The translations under genes were made by a program, and so were the position numbers. Below the pieces are notes generated by a model. It searched no databases, had not been told where the DNA came from, and saw only the letters and a program-made list of their open reading frames with translations. A stretch of 64,000 nt of DNA, from contig JAPLQE010000070.1 in the NCBI GenBank assembly GCA_026399835.1, positions 38,062-102,061 of the forward strand. Reading direction: 5' to 3'. The stretch is from Burkholderiales bacterium (GTDB taxonomy: Bacteria; Pseudomonadota; Gammaproteobacteria; Burkholderiales; Burkholderiaceae_E). Positions 8,507 to 16,260 of this stretch are shown here, piece after piece; positions within the stretch are counted from its first letter, which is position 1, and each line of letters opens with the position of its first letter.

Positions 8507-9514
8507 ATGATCGAGCGGGAATATCCCTGGCATACCGACCCGCTCCGGCGTGAACTCGCCGATGCCGACCGGATGCCGCACGCGCTGCTGCTGCTCGGCA
8601 CGCCCGGCATCGGCAAGACGCGCTACCTGCACGCGCTCGCGGCTGCACTGCTGTGCGAGTCGCCCGCCGCCGACCGCCGCGCCTGCGGCCGCTGTGATGC
8701 CTGCGGTTGGGTCGCGGCGGGCACCCATCCGGACCTGCGTGTCCTGACCTATCCGGTCGACGAGGATGGCAAGGTCGGCAAGGAGATCAAGGTCGACCAG
8801 GTGCGCGCGCTGTCGGACTTCCTCGTCGTCTCCGGGCATCGGGGCGGGCGCCGCGTGGTGCTGATCGACCCGGCGGACGCGATGAACGCGGTCACCGCCA
8901 ACACCTTGCTCAAGACCCTGGAGGAGCCCGGCGACGGGCTGGTGTTTGTGCTGGCGAGCTCGCGTCCGGATGCGATCCCGGCGACGATACGCTCGCGCTG
9001 CCAGGTGCGCGTGCTGGAGGGGCCGGGGATGGAAGTCGCCAGCGCCTGGGTGCAGGGCGAGACCGGGTGCACGTCGCACGACGCCGGCAGCTGGCTGGCG
9101 ATGGCGGGCGGTGCGCCGTTGCATGCGACCCAGTTCGCAGAGCCCGGCCGGGCCGCCGCCCATCGGGCCATGCTGGAAGCGATCGCCTCGCTGCCGGAGA
9201 CTCCTCCCGAGGTCGCCGCCGATGTGCTGCATCGGGTGGATGCCCGTCAGTGGTTGCCGGTGATGCAGCGCTGGCTGATGGACATCGGCCGCTGTGGCAC
9301 CGGTGCCGAGCCGCGGTACTTCCCGGCGCTCGGTGCCCGGCTCGCTGAGCTCGCGAAGCGGACCGATCCCGCCGCGCTGGCCGAGGCGGGCAGGGGGCTG
9401 GCGGCGCAGTACCGCTTCGTCGAGCATCCGCTGAACGCGCGGCTGTTCTGCGAGGCCTCGATCGAGTGCTATCTGGGCGCGTTCGGCGCGCCTGCCCCGG
9501 CGACGGGGCGCTGA
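8507..9514 (+). CDS. holB: DNA polymerase III subunit delta prime
   Basis: A 335-residue clamp-loader subunit. The Walker-A-like region is LLLGTPGIGKTRYLHA, followed by the zinc module (CESPAADRRACGRCDACG) with four cysteines, then LIDPADAMN and TLLKTLEEP, the SRC-like neighbourhood seen in delta prime. It acts with tau/gamma and delta to load the sliding clamp. ATG 8507 follows tmk closely. The C-terminal oligomerisation region is less conserved, as usual. Confidence 0.94.
   Translation: MIEREYPWHTDPLRRELADADRMPHALLLLGTPGIGKTRYLHALAAALLCESPAADRRACGRCDACGWVAAGTHPDLRVLTYPVDEDGKVGKEIKVDQVRALSDFLVVSGHRGGRRVVLIDPADAMNAVTANTLLKTLEEPGDGLVFVLASSRPDAIPATIRSRCQVRVLEGPGMEVASAWVQGETGCTSHDAGSWLAMAGGAPLHATQFAEPGRAAAHRAMLEAIASLPETPPEVAADVLHRVDARQWLPVMQRWLMDIGRCGTGAEPRYFPALGARLAELAKRTDPAALAEAGRGLAAQYRFVEHPLNARLFCEASIECYLGAFGAPAPATGR
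9388..9395 (+). other. KOPS-like octamer GGGCAGGG
   Basis: GGGNAGGG match inside holB, 2.2 kb from the dif-like site and oriented toward it. Confidence 0.4.
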
Positions 9515-9558
9515 CCGGGCGGTCCCTGACCGCTCCGGAACTTCCCGAGAGGTCGACG

Positions 9559-9930
9559 ATGAGCGTTGTGGGCGAAGCGAAGGGGCAGGCGGGCGCGAGA
9601 CCGAGCGTGATCTCGCTCGCGATCCGCGAGAAGGCCGCGCTGTACGCCGCATACATGTCGTTCGTGCAGGGCGGCGGCATCTTCGTGCCGACGAACCGTG
9701 CCGCCAACCTCGGCGACGACCTCTACCTGATCCTCACGCTGCTCGAGGACTCCACGAAGTTCGCCGTGCCCGGCAAGGTCGTCTGGATCACCCCACCCGG
9801 CAGCACCGGCCGCCAGCAGGGGCTCGGCATCCAGTTCGCGCGGAACGACGCCGGCGAGCAGGTCCGCTCGAAGATCGAGGAACTGATCGGCGGGGCGCTG
9901 CGCTCCTCCCGCCCGACCCACACGCTCTGA
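9559..9930 (+). CDS. PilZ domain protein
   Basis: A 123-residue protein. The central part KAALYAAYMSFVQGGGIFVP and the later VPGKVVWITPP and GLGIQF match the short type IV pilus PilZ proteins found after holB in proteobacteria. The classical RxxxR c-di-GMP motif is not evident, so it may be of the non-binding type that contacts PilF/B rather than the nucleotide. A GAGAGG Shine-Dalgarno precedes ATG 9559. The conserved order with holB and tatD supports the assignment. Confidence 0.85.
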   Translation: MSVVGEAKGQAGARPSVISLAIREKAALYAAYMSFVQGGGIFVPTNRAANLGDDLYLILTLLEDSTKFAVPGKVVWITPPGSTGRQQGLGIQFARNDAGEQVRSKIEELIGGALRSSRPTHTL

Positions 9931-9997
9931 AGGGCAGCGGGCCCGGGAGGCCGTGAACGCGCCGCCCGGGCGCCCCGGACGTCTCGCGTCGCGCCGG

Positions 9998-10003
9998 TAG
10001 AAT
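9998..10003 (+). promoter_or_regulatory. Possible -10 (TAGAAT) before tatD
   Basis: TAGAAT lies 46 bases before the tatD start and matches the sigma-70 -10 at five of six positions. No good -35 is present at 16-18 bp spacing, so this is a weak candidate; tatD may instead be read from the upstream operon. Confidence 0.25.
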
Positions 10004-10049
10004 GCAGGCCACCCCCTGACCTGCGACCGGGCGTGCGCCCGCCGTCCCG

Positions 10050-10847
10050 ATGTACGTCGACTCCCACTGCCACCTCGACTTCCCCGAGCTCTCGGCGCGC
10101 CTGGACGAGATCCTCGCAACGATGCGCGAGAACCGTGTCGGGCGCGCGCTCTGCGTCGCGGTGACCCTCGAGCACTTCCCGCGAGTCCTGGCGCTGGCCG
10201 AGGCCCATCCGGAACTGTTCGCGTCGGTCGGCGTGCATCCCGACCAGGCCGACGTCCGCGAGCCGGACGTCGAGACGCTGGTCCGGCTGGCCGCGCATCC
10301 GAAGGTCATCGCCATCGGCGAGACCGGGCTCGACTACTTCCGCATCGAGGGCGACCCCGTCGCGGTCTGCGGCTGGCAGCGTGATCGCTTCCGTGTCCAC
10401 GTCCGCGCCGCCCGGGCGACCGGCAAGCCGCTGATCGTCCATACCCGCAGCGCTTCCGACGACACCATCGCGATCCTGAGAGAGGAGGGCGCCGTCACCG
10501 TGGGCGGCGTCATGCATTGCTTCACCGAGACCTGGGAGGTCGCACAGGCCGCGCTCGACCTGGGCTTCTACATCTCGCTGTCGGGCATCGTCACCTTCCG
10601 CAACGCCGAGGCGCTGCGCGACGTCGCGCGCCGCGTGCCGGCCGATCGCCTGCTGATCGAGACCGACTCACCCTACCTCGCTCCCGTGCCGCACCGCGGC
10701 CGCATGAACGAGCCCGGCTGGGTGCGCCACGTCGGGGAGTTCATCGCCACGTTGCGGGGGCTGGATGCCGAGGCGATCGCAAGAATCACCACGGACAACT
10801 TCCATCGTTGCTTCAAGGTCTTGCAGGTCGAACCTCATGTCGAATGA
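10050..10847 (+). CDS. tatD: TatD family metal-dependent DNase
   Basis: A 265-residue TIM-barrel hydrolase with the complete metal site: DSHCHLD at the N-terminus, the Glu in GETGLDY, His in HTRSASDD and MHCFTETW, and Asp in ETDSPYLAP. TatD/YcfH proteins are 3'-5' DNases linked to oxidative DNA repair; despite the name they are not part of Tat export. The last gene of the conserved tmk-holB-pilZ-tatD order. The ankyrin gene start overlaps its end by 11 bases. Confidence 0.93.
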   Translation: MYVDSHCHLDFPELSARLDEILATMRENRVGRALCVAVTLEHFPRVLALAEAHPELFASVGVHPDQADVREPDVETLVRLAAHPKVIAIGETGLDYFRIEGDPVAVCGWQRDRFRVHVRAARATGKPLIVHTRSASDDTIAILREEGAVTVGGVMHCFTETWEVAQAALDLGFYISLSGIVTFRNAEALRDVARRVPADRLLIETDSPYLAPVPHRGRMNEPGWVRHVGEFIATLRGLDAEAIARITTDNFHRCFKVLQVEPHVE

Positions 10848-11568
10848 GAAGTCCGTTGCCCTACTCGGGTGCCTGCGACGCAGGCAGGCGGTCGGCCTGC
10901 TCGTCGGCACCGCCGCACTCTCGGTCGGCCCAGCGGCGGCCCAGTCGGCCGCCCAATCCGCCGTCCGGGAAGACCTGTTCCGTGCGATCCGGCGTGACGA
11001 TGCGCACGCGCTGCGGACCGCGCTGCTGCGCGGCGCCGATTCGAACGCGCTGGACGACAACGGCGAGCCCGCGATCGTGCTGGCTGCACGCTCGAAATGC
11101 TGGAACGCCGTTCGGGCCCTGGCCGAGCTCCGGGGCACGCGGCTCGATGCGGCCAACCGAGACGGCTCCAACGCGCTGATGTATGTGGCATTGCACGGCG
11201 AGACCGAGCTCGTCCGGTCGCTGGTCGGGCGCAAGGCCGAGGTCAACAAGACCGGGTGGACGCCGCTGCATTTTGCCGCGGCCAACGGCCATGTCGAGAC
11301 GATCCGCTTCCTGCTCGAGCACCATGCCTACATCGATGCCGAGTCGCCCAACGGGACGACGCCGCTGATGATGGCCGCCCGACAGGCCCAGCCCAGTTCG
11401 GTCCGCGTGCTGGTCGAGGAAGGCGCAGACCCGACGCCACGCAACCAGTCCGGTCTCGATGCCGCGGCCTACGCGAAGATCGCCGGCGACCTCGAGCTGT
11501 CGAACTGGCTCGCGCGCCAGGCGGAGGCGTTCCGGCTCAAGTATCGGGCGACGGGCAGCAAACCCTGA
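10837..11568 (+). CDS. Secreted ankyrin-repeat protein
   Basis: About 243 residues. The N-terminus has RRRQAVGLLVGTAALSV then an AAA-Q boundary, a likely export signal with a twin-arginine pattern (RRQAV). The body contains four to five ankyrin repeats, e.g. GWTPLHFAAANGHVETIRFL and NGTTPLMMAARQ. Ankyrin repeats mediate protein binding; the partner is unknown. ATG 10837 lies inside the end of tatD, implying coupling. The same arrangement (tatD then ankyrin protein) recurs in Burkholderiales. It is the last forward gene before the dif-like site. Confidence 0.85.
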   Translation: MSNEKSVALLGCLRRRQAVGLLVGTAALSVGPAAAQSAAQSAVREDLFRAIRRDDAHALRTALLRGADSNALDDNGEPAIVLAARSKCWNAVRALAELRGTRLDAANRDGSNALMYVALHGETELVRSLVGRKAEVNKTGWTPLHFAAANGHVETIRFLLEHHAYIDAESPNGTTPLMMAARQAQPSSVRVLVEEGADPTPRNQSGLDAAAYAKIAGDLELSNWLARQAEAFRLKYRATGSKP

Positions 11569-11617
11569 TCGTGGGTCGCAGCGAGGCCCGAGTGCTCCGT
11601 CTCCGGCTGCACGCATG

Positions 11618-11645
11618 ACGTCGCATAATCTGTATTATGTCAAAT
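11618..11645 (+). other. dif: dif-like XerC/XerD recombination site
   Basis: The 28 bases divide into a XerC-type arm ACGTCGCATAA, a six-base centre TCTGTA and a XerD-type arm TTATGTCAAAT. From memory, E. coli dif is GGTGCGCATAA / TGTATA / TTATGTTAAAT: the XerD arm differs at one position and the inner seven bases of the XerC arm are identical. It lies in a non-coding gap in an otherwise GC-rich chromosome. Genes immediately left read forward and those right read reverse, and all KOPS-like octamers found converge on it. It probably resolves chromosome dimers at the terminus; a site borrowed by a mobile element is the alternative, but no such element is visible. Confidence 0.82.
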
Positions 11646-11654
11646 CCAGGATGC

Positions 11655-11686
11655 AAAAAGAAACGACCGCTGTGAGGCGGTCGTTT
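11655..11686 (-). terminator. Intrinsic terminator of the reverse transcript, next to dif
   Basis: Arms AAACGACCGC (11661-11670) and GCGGTCGTTT (11677-11686) form a 10-bp stem with a six-base loop. On the reverse strand the hairpin is followed by TTTCTTTTT, a proper U-tract. It would end transcription coming from the small gene at 11774-12025 just before the dif-like site. In the forward direction the following T-run is short, so it may stop forward reading less efficiently. Confidence 0.8.
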
Positions 11687-11773
11687 CGGTCGTCATGGCT
11701 CCAAGGGTTCCCGCCGGATCCTACGAGGCGCTGGACCACTCTTGTTTTCCTGGCGCGCCTTTGTTCAGGCGCG

Positions 11774-12025
11774 TCAGCCCCGGGACATGAGCGGCATCCC
11801 GAGCGTGCCCAGGCCGAAGGCGGCCCGGCGCGCGGGGCGCGGCGTCTCGAGAGCGCCGCGATCACGCAGATGGGACAGGATGGCTTCCACCGGGCGGTGG
11901 TGCCGTTCGCTCAGCTCGTCGAGCGAGTCGCCGCAGCGCCAGGCGCGCAGCAGGACCAGCGTCTCGTCTTCGTGCCAGGGGCCGTCGGGGCGACGACCGG
12001 GATAATCGAATGGGCCGTAGGACAT
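11774..12025 (-). CDS. Small HTH/SANT-like hypothetical protein
   Basis: From ATG 12025 the product is 83 residues and starts MSYGPFDYPGRRPDGPW. The core WHEDETLVLLRAWRCGDSLD, then ELSERHHRPVEAILSHLRD, has the spacing of a Myb/SANT-like helical domain (acidic-W, L..W..G.S, then an AI..HL helix), often seen in small bacterial DNA-binding proteins. A longer frame begins at 12115, but the extra 30 residues look non-coding. No strong Shine-Dalgarno is visible. The downstream terminator 90 bases away supports real transcription. Function unknown. Confidence 0.55.
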   Translation of the reverse strand: MSYGPFDYPGRRPDGPWHEDETLVLLRAWRCGDSLDELSERHHRPVEAILSHLRDRGALETPRPARRAAFGLGTLGMPLMSRG

Positions 12026-12218
12026 CGTACCGGGCGCGAGCGCCCCAGGTGGTTCGGATGTCGGTTCAACGCATGAACGATCCGATCGGTTGTCATGACG
12101 GTGCGTCCGATGCATGGAAACGGTTCAGACGTTCCCTGCCTCGCCCCTGGCAGTCGCTCGATCAGCGCTACGGTGCGTGGGGAACTCCTCGCGACCGCCC
12201 TGCTCTACCGGCCGAGCC

Positions 12219-12881
12219 TCAGGGGGCGAGGCGCGCCAGCAGCCAGCGCTCGAGGTCGCGGATCTCGTCGAGCGAGACGGTGTGCTCGATCGGATACTCG
12301 TGCCAGTCGAGCGCGCAGCCCAGTGCCTGCAGGCGGTCGCGCGAGGCACGGCCGCGGGCCAGGCTGACCACCGGATCGTCGACGCCATGGGCGAGGAAGA
12401 TCGGCGTGTCGCAGTTGGCGTCGGCGCGCTCGGCAGCGGTGGCATCGGCCAGCGGCAGGTATCCGGAGAGGCCGGCGATGCCGGCGAGCCGCTCGCCATG
12501 GCGCACCCCGGTCATCAGCGCCATCGCGCAGCCCTGCGAGAACCCGGCGATCACGATCCGCTCGGACGGGATGCCGCGGGCGCGCTCGCGCGCGATCAGC
12601 GCCTCGATCCGGGCCTGCGAGTCGCGCAGTCCGGCCTCGTCCTCACGCCAGGCGGGCCCCATGCCCACGATGTCGTACCACGCCCGCATCACGTGGCCGC
12701 CGTTGAGGGTCACTGGACGCAACGGGGCGTGCGGCAGGAGGTAGCGGACCGAGCCGACCGCGCTCAGGTCGAGCGCCCGGCACACCGGGACGAAGTCGGT
12801 GCCGTCGGCGCCCAGCCCGTGCAGCACGAGCACGCAGGCGGACGGTTCCGGCCCGGTTTCGATCTCGATCGGCACATCCAT
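12219..12881 (-). CDS. Carboxylesterase/acyl-protein thioesterase-like hydrolase
   Basis: A 220-residue alpha/beta hydrolase of the YpfH/phospholipase-carboxylesterase family. VLHGLGADGTDF forms the oxyanion region, IAGFSQGCAMAL the Ser elbow, HGVDDPVVS the Asp and IEHTVSLDE the His. It hydrolyses short-chain esters in the cytoplasm. ATG at 12881. The TGA overlaps the end of a CTCAGGGGG stretch. It lies downstream of bcsE on the same strand, separated by a hairpin, so probably has its own transcript. Confidence 0.9.
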   Translation of the reverse strand: MDVPIEIETGPEPSACVLVLHGLGADGTDFVPVCRALDLSAVGSVRYLLPHAPLRPVTLNGGHVMRAWYDIVGMGPAWREDEAGLRDSQARIEALIARERARGIPSERIVIAGFSQGCAMALMTGVRHGERLAGIAGLSGYLPLADATAAERADANCDTPIFLAHGVDDPVVSLARGRASRDRLQALGCALDWHEYPIEHTVSLDEIRDLERWLLARLAP

Positions 12882-12900
12882 CCGTGGGTCTCCCGCTCAT

Positions 12901-12920
12901 GCGCCGGCGACGGCCGGCGC
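12901..12920 (-). terminator. GC hairpin between bcsE-like gene and esterase
   Basis: GCGCCGGC and GCCGGCGC form an 8-bp perfect stem with a four-base loop GACG, in the 124-bp gap between the two reverse genes. No T-tract follows, so it may be an attenuating or stabilising hairpin only. Confidence 0.35.
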
Positions 12921-13005
12921 GCAGGTCGAGGATACCCGCCCGGCAGGCTGTCCCGGTCGTCGAAGCAAGCGGGCCGGGGGACGGACCGCGCGGGGTGCCG
13001 TGTCC

Positions 13006-14580
13006 TCAGCCGCGGCGGGCGGTCACCGGGGGGCCGGTGCGGGTGCCGGGCGGTCGCGGCGGGTCGGCATCGCGCACGCCGAACGCACCCGCCAGGCGCT
13101 CGAGGCGGCGGGCGATGTCGCCAGTGGTGCCTTCGGTGGAGATCCCCGAGGCGATCTCCGGATGGTTGCGGCCGAAGACGCGCACGGCGACGCTGTTCGC
13201 ACGGCTCATCGGGCAGCCGAAGAGGAAGAGCCACAGTCCGCTCGGATCGACGCTCATCGCGGCGTCGCGGATCTTGCGCTGCAGGGCGAGGGTACCGAGC
13301 TGCTGGGCCTTGGCAGGATCGCAGGCGACGTGCAGCAGTGTGTGCGGCAGGTCGATGCCTTCGGACGAACACAATACCTCGGAGACCATGTCCCGAAAGG
13401 CACGGGTCACCATCAGCTGGGGCGCGAGCGCCGTGCCGGCGGAGGCGATCGTCGCCTCGACATCCTCGGGCAGCGTGCGCATGAAGGCGGTACCGGACAG
13501 CGCGCGCATCGCTTGCGCCAGTGCGATGTCGTCCTGTCCATCGGGCAGGACGGTCGAGGTGCCGAGCCGCGTGAGGGCGATCTGCTGCGCGAGGCGCAGC
13601 CGCAGCCCTCGCTCGCGGACGATGATCGCGACCCAGGGCGCGGCGACACGGCGCACGGATGCGACCGTGTGGCAGAGCGCGCGAAACGGCGTCCCTCGGT
13701 CGAATCCGAGGACGACGGTGCCGGCCGACAGGCGCCGTGCCGCTTCGATCACCTCGGCATGGTTCGAGACCACGAACCAGCTGGCATCCCGGACCGCACC
13801 CAGCGGATCCTCGAGCGCACGCTCGATCGCCACGACCTGGGCGAGGCCGGTATCGCCGCCGCGCAAGGGCAAGGCAGGCGCGGGCGCGACGGTCAATCCG
13901 CCTGTCCCCTGAAGCCGGAGCGACAGGCTGCCGCGCGTCACGGTGCCCGAATCGGCGAACCAATGGCGCAGATCGAGAAGCGCCCCGCCCTCGTGCTCGC
14001 GAAGGGCCGCGAAGCCGCCGAAGTCTTCGGCGACGGCGCGCAGCGTCAGGAACTCCCGATGCGGTCGGGTGGCCGGGGTGAAGGTCGCGACCACCACCGT
14101 CCCGCGCCGCGCCGCCCAGGCGCGAAGCCCGTCGGCGGCGCCCCAGGACGCCTCGGCGTCCGACAGCAGCAGCAGCGGCTCCGCCTGTTCGATCACGAGC
14201 AGCCGGCGCGTCTCGTCGACACTCCGGTCGATCATCTCGAGCACCGGACCCGGCCCGCCGCGGAACAGCGGCAGCAGCGGATCGCCACGCTGGCGGATGA
14301 GCTCGAGATCCCCGTTGTCCTCGTACCAGGCGAGGTCGAAACCGGCGAGGCGAGCCTTCGAGATGAACGCCGCCGGATCGCCGGGAAGGATCAGGGTGCA
14401 GCGCGTGCCACCGGCGAGCGTCGCGTGCAGCAGCTGCGCGAGCAGCGGCACTCGCAACGTCTGCGCGTCCGCGATCAGGCCGTAGACCTGACCGGGGGCG
14501 AGCACGGCGATCGACGCGTCGAGGCCCGGCAGACCGAGGTTGACCGGCGCGACGGCGGGGGGTGATTCGTGGGCGGGCAT
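13006..14580 (-). CDS. bcsE: BcsE-like cellulose biosynthesis (GIL-domain) protein
   Basis: A 524-residue soluble protein, the same length as E. coli BcsE (523). The middle reads RRLSAGTVVLGFDRGTPF followed by HTVASVRR and IIVRERG, and the C-terminal part has LWLFLFGCPMSRANSVAV. Both align by eye with the corresponding BcsE segments. BcsE binds cyclic di-GMP through the GIL domain and boosts cellulose synthase. The E. coli RxGD I-site aligns to a divergent RKIRD stretch here, so nucleotide binding is uncertain. No other bcs gene is in the window, making this an orphan. ATG at 14580. Confidence 0.72.
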   Translation of the reverse strand: MPAHESPPAVAPVNLGLPGLDASIAVLAPGQVYGLIADAQTLRVPLLAQLLHATLAGGTRCTLILPGDPAAFISKARLAGFDLAWYEDNGDLELIRQRGDPLLPLFRGGPGPVLEMIDRSVDETRRLLVIEQAEPLLLLSDAEASWGAADGLRAWAARRGTVVVATFTPATRPHREFLTLRAVAEDFGGFAALREHEGGALLDLRHWFADSGTVTRGSLSLRLQGTGGLTVAPAPALPLRGGDTGLAQVVAIERALEDPLGAVRDASWFVVSNHAEVIEAARRLSAGTVVLGFDRGTPFRALCHTVASVRRVAAPWVAIIVRERGLRLRLAQQIALTRLGTSTVLPDGQDDIALAQAMRALSGTAFMRTLPEDVEATIASAGTALAPQLMVTRAFRDMVSEVLCSSEGIDLPHTLLHVACDPAKAQQLGTLALQRKIRDAAMSVDPSGLWLFLFGCPMSRANSVAVRVFGRNHPEIASGISTEGTTGDIARRLERLAGAFGVRDADPPRPPGTRTGPPVTARRG

Positions 14581-15041
14581 GACCCACCGACTATGCCAAG
14601 CGGCACGCCGCCAAGGCAATCGCCACCGGTCGGCCGCCGGGCGGCGCTCAAGATCGTCGAGCGGCCGCGATCTCCCTGATTGCCGTGGACGGTATGGGCA
14701 GGCAGCGGGGCAGCCGGCGTTGCGCGCGTGCCTTAGCGCACGGACCGCCAGCGCGGCGGCGGGCACAAAGGTCCCGCGCAACAACCGACGGTCGCGCTCC
14801 CGCCGCGGCCCGCCCGACGATGGACCGTCGACGCTTCTCCGCCCTCGTTGCCGGCGGATGCCTCGCTCCCCGCGTCTATGCGCTCTTCGACGATGCACCC
14901 GAGCGCTTCGCCGCGCTGCTGGCGCGGTTCTGCGCCGAGGTCGATTCGGGGCGCCGAGCCGGTCGGTCGCCCTGTACGGAGCGCGGCCGGCCCGCCCCCC
15001 TCGGAGCGGCGGCGCCACGCAGGGCGCCGCCCTCCCCGGCC
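14581..15041. other. 461-bp region without a confident gene
   Basis: Between the BcsE-like start and the thiolase stop no complete gene is supported. A forward ATG at 14821 opens MDRRRFSALVAGGCLAP, a twin-arginine-like export start, but after about 45 residues the frame continues only as the antisense of the thiolase gene, so it could be the stump of a lost secreted protein or chance. The remainder is GC-rich without a clear promoter or hairpin. Confidence 0.5.
15030..15037 (-). other. KOPS-like octamer (reverse strand)
   Basis: CCCTCCCC on the forward strand is GGGGAGGG on the reverse, a GGGNAGGG match that points left, toward the dif-like site. Confidence 0.35.
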
Positions 15042-16244
15042 TCAGGCGCCGTACTGCCCGACGATCGTCACGGACGAGACGTTCTGGCTCGGAAAGCCGC
15101 CCAGGTTGTGCGTCATGCCCCAGACGGGCGCGGCCCGCTGGCGCTCGCCGGCACGGCCGGAGAGCTGCAGGTACATCTCGTAGACCATCCGCAGGCCGGA
15201 GGCGCCGATCGGGTGGCCGAAACACTTCAGGCCGCCGTCGATCTGGCACGGCACTTGGCCGTCGGCGTCGTAGAAGCCGTCGAGCACGTCGCGGATCGCG
15301 GTGCCCTCGGCCGACAGCTGCAGGTCCTCCATCGTGACCAGCTCGGTGACCGAGAAGCAGTCGTGCACGTCGACCAGCGACACCTGCTCGCGGGGCTTCG
15401 TGATGCCGGCTTCCCGGTAGGCGCGCGCCGCGGCGATGCGGGTGGTGGCGAAGTAAGAGCCGTCCCACTTGTCGTGCTGCACCTCTTCTCCGTTGGACAC
15501 CGCAAGCTGCAGCGCCTTGACGGCAACCAGGTCCTTCTTGCCCAGCCCGCGTGCGATGTCGGGCGTGGTGACGATCGCGCAGGCCGACCCGTCCGACACG
15601 CCGCAGCAGTCGAAGAGGCCGAGCGGCTCGGCGATCATCGGCGCGCGCAGCACGTCCTCCTCGGTGATCGCGTTGCGCAGGTGCGCCTTCGCGTTCTTCG
15701 CTGCGTTGGCGTGCGACTTGACCGAGATGTGCGCCATCGCGCGCTTGAGGTCGTCCTTGTTCGCGCCGTGCTTGGCACGGTAGGCGGCGGCCAGCTGCGC
15801 GAACGAGCCCGGCGCCGACAGGTTCGGCCAGAACAGGTCGTTGAGGGCACCACGGCTGCGCTGCGGCAGGCCGCCGTAGCCGGTGTCCTTGAGCTTCTCG
15901 ACGCCCAGCGCCATCGCGATGTCGGCCGCGCCCGAGGCCACTGCGTAGACCGCGCCGCGCAGCGCCTCGGTGCCGGTCGCGCAGTAGTTCTCGACCCGCG
16001 TGACCGGGATGTACGGCAGGCGCAGCGTCATCGCCAGCGGCACCGCCGACTTGCCGACGTGCTGCTCCTCGATTGCCGTGCCCAGCCAGGCCGCATCGAT
16101 CTGCCTGCGATCGATGCCCGCATCCTTCATCGCCTCCTCGAACGATTCGACCATCAGGTCCTGCGCGTTCGCGTCCCAGCGTTCGCCGAACTTCGAGCAG
16201 CCCATCCCGAGGATGACCACCTTGTCCTTGATTCCGCTCGCCAT
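15042..16244 (-). CDS. SCP2-type thiolase (acetyl-CoA acetyltransferase family)
   Basis: A 400-residue thiolase of the SCP-x/archaeal type. The nucleophile Cys is in RVENYCATGTEALRG, a second conserved Cys in VDVHDCFSVTE, and the His motif is KCFGHPIGASG; the C-terminal loop is THNLGGFPSQ rather than the classical CGGG. Such enzymes cleave 3-oxoacyl-CoA with branched or bulky chains, or act as aldolases with a DUF35 partner. The upstream neighbour, 16 bp away, is an HMG-CoA-synthase-like/DUF35 fusion, so the two products probably form a complex. Last gene of the reverse catabolic arm. Confidence 0.88.
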   Translation of the reverse strand: MASGIKDKVVILGMGCSKFGERWDANAQDLMVESFEEAMKDAGIDRRQIDAAWLGTAIEEQHVGKSAVPLAMTLRLPYIPVTRVENYCATGTEALRGAVYAVASGAADIAMALGVEKLKDTGYGGLPQRSRGALNDLFWPNLSAPGSFAQLAAAYRAKHGANKDDLKRAMAHISVKSHANAAKNAKAHLRNAITEEDVLRAPMIAEPLGLFDCCGVSDGSACAIVTTPDIARGLGKKDLVAVKALQLAVSNGEEVQHDKWDGSYFATTRIAAARAYREAGITKPREQVSLVDVHDCFSVTELVTMEDLQLSAEGTAIRDVLDGFYDADGQVPCQIDGGLKCFGHPIGASGLRMVYEMYLQLSGRAGERQRAAPVWGMTHNLGGFPSQNVSSVTIVGQYGA

Positions 16245-16260
16245 CTCGATCTCCTCGTGG

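Noticed and set aside
11624..11639. CATAAT/ATTATG palindrome read as a regulator operator or promoter -10
   Set aside because: The surrounding 28 bases fit the bipartite dif layout much better than a repressor site, and no gene starts close by in either direction.
11459..12744. Forward open frames across the dif region
   Set aside because: They are Arg/Pro/Ala-rich, lack ribosome sites, cross the terminator and lie opposite the better-supported reverse genes.
13006..15468. Longer (820-residue) version of the BcsE-like gene
   Set aside because: The extra N-terminal part reads as the opposite frame of the thiolase gene and the intergenic gap; BcsE proteins are about 520 residues, matching ATG 14580.
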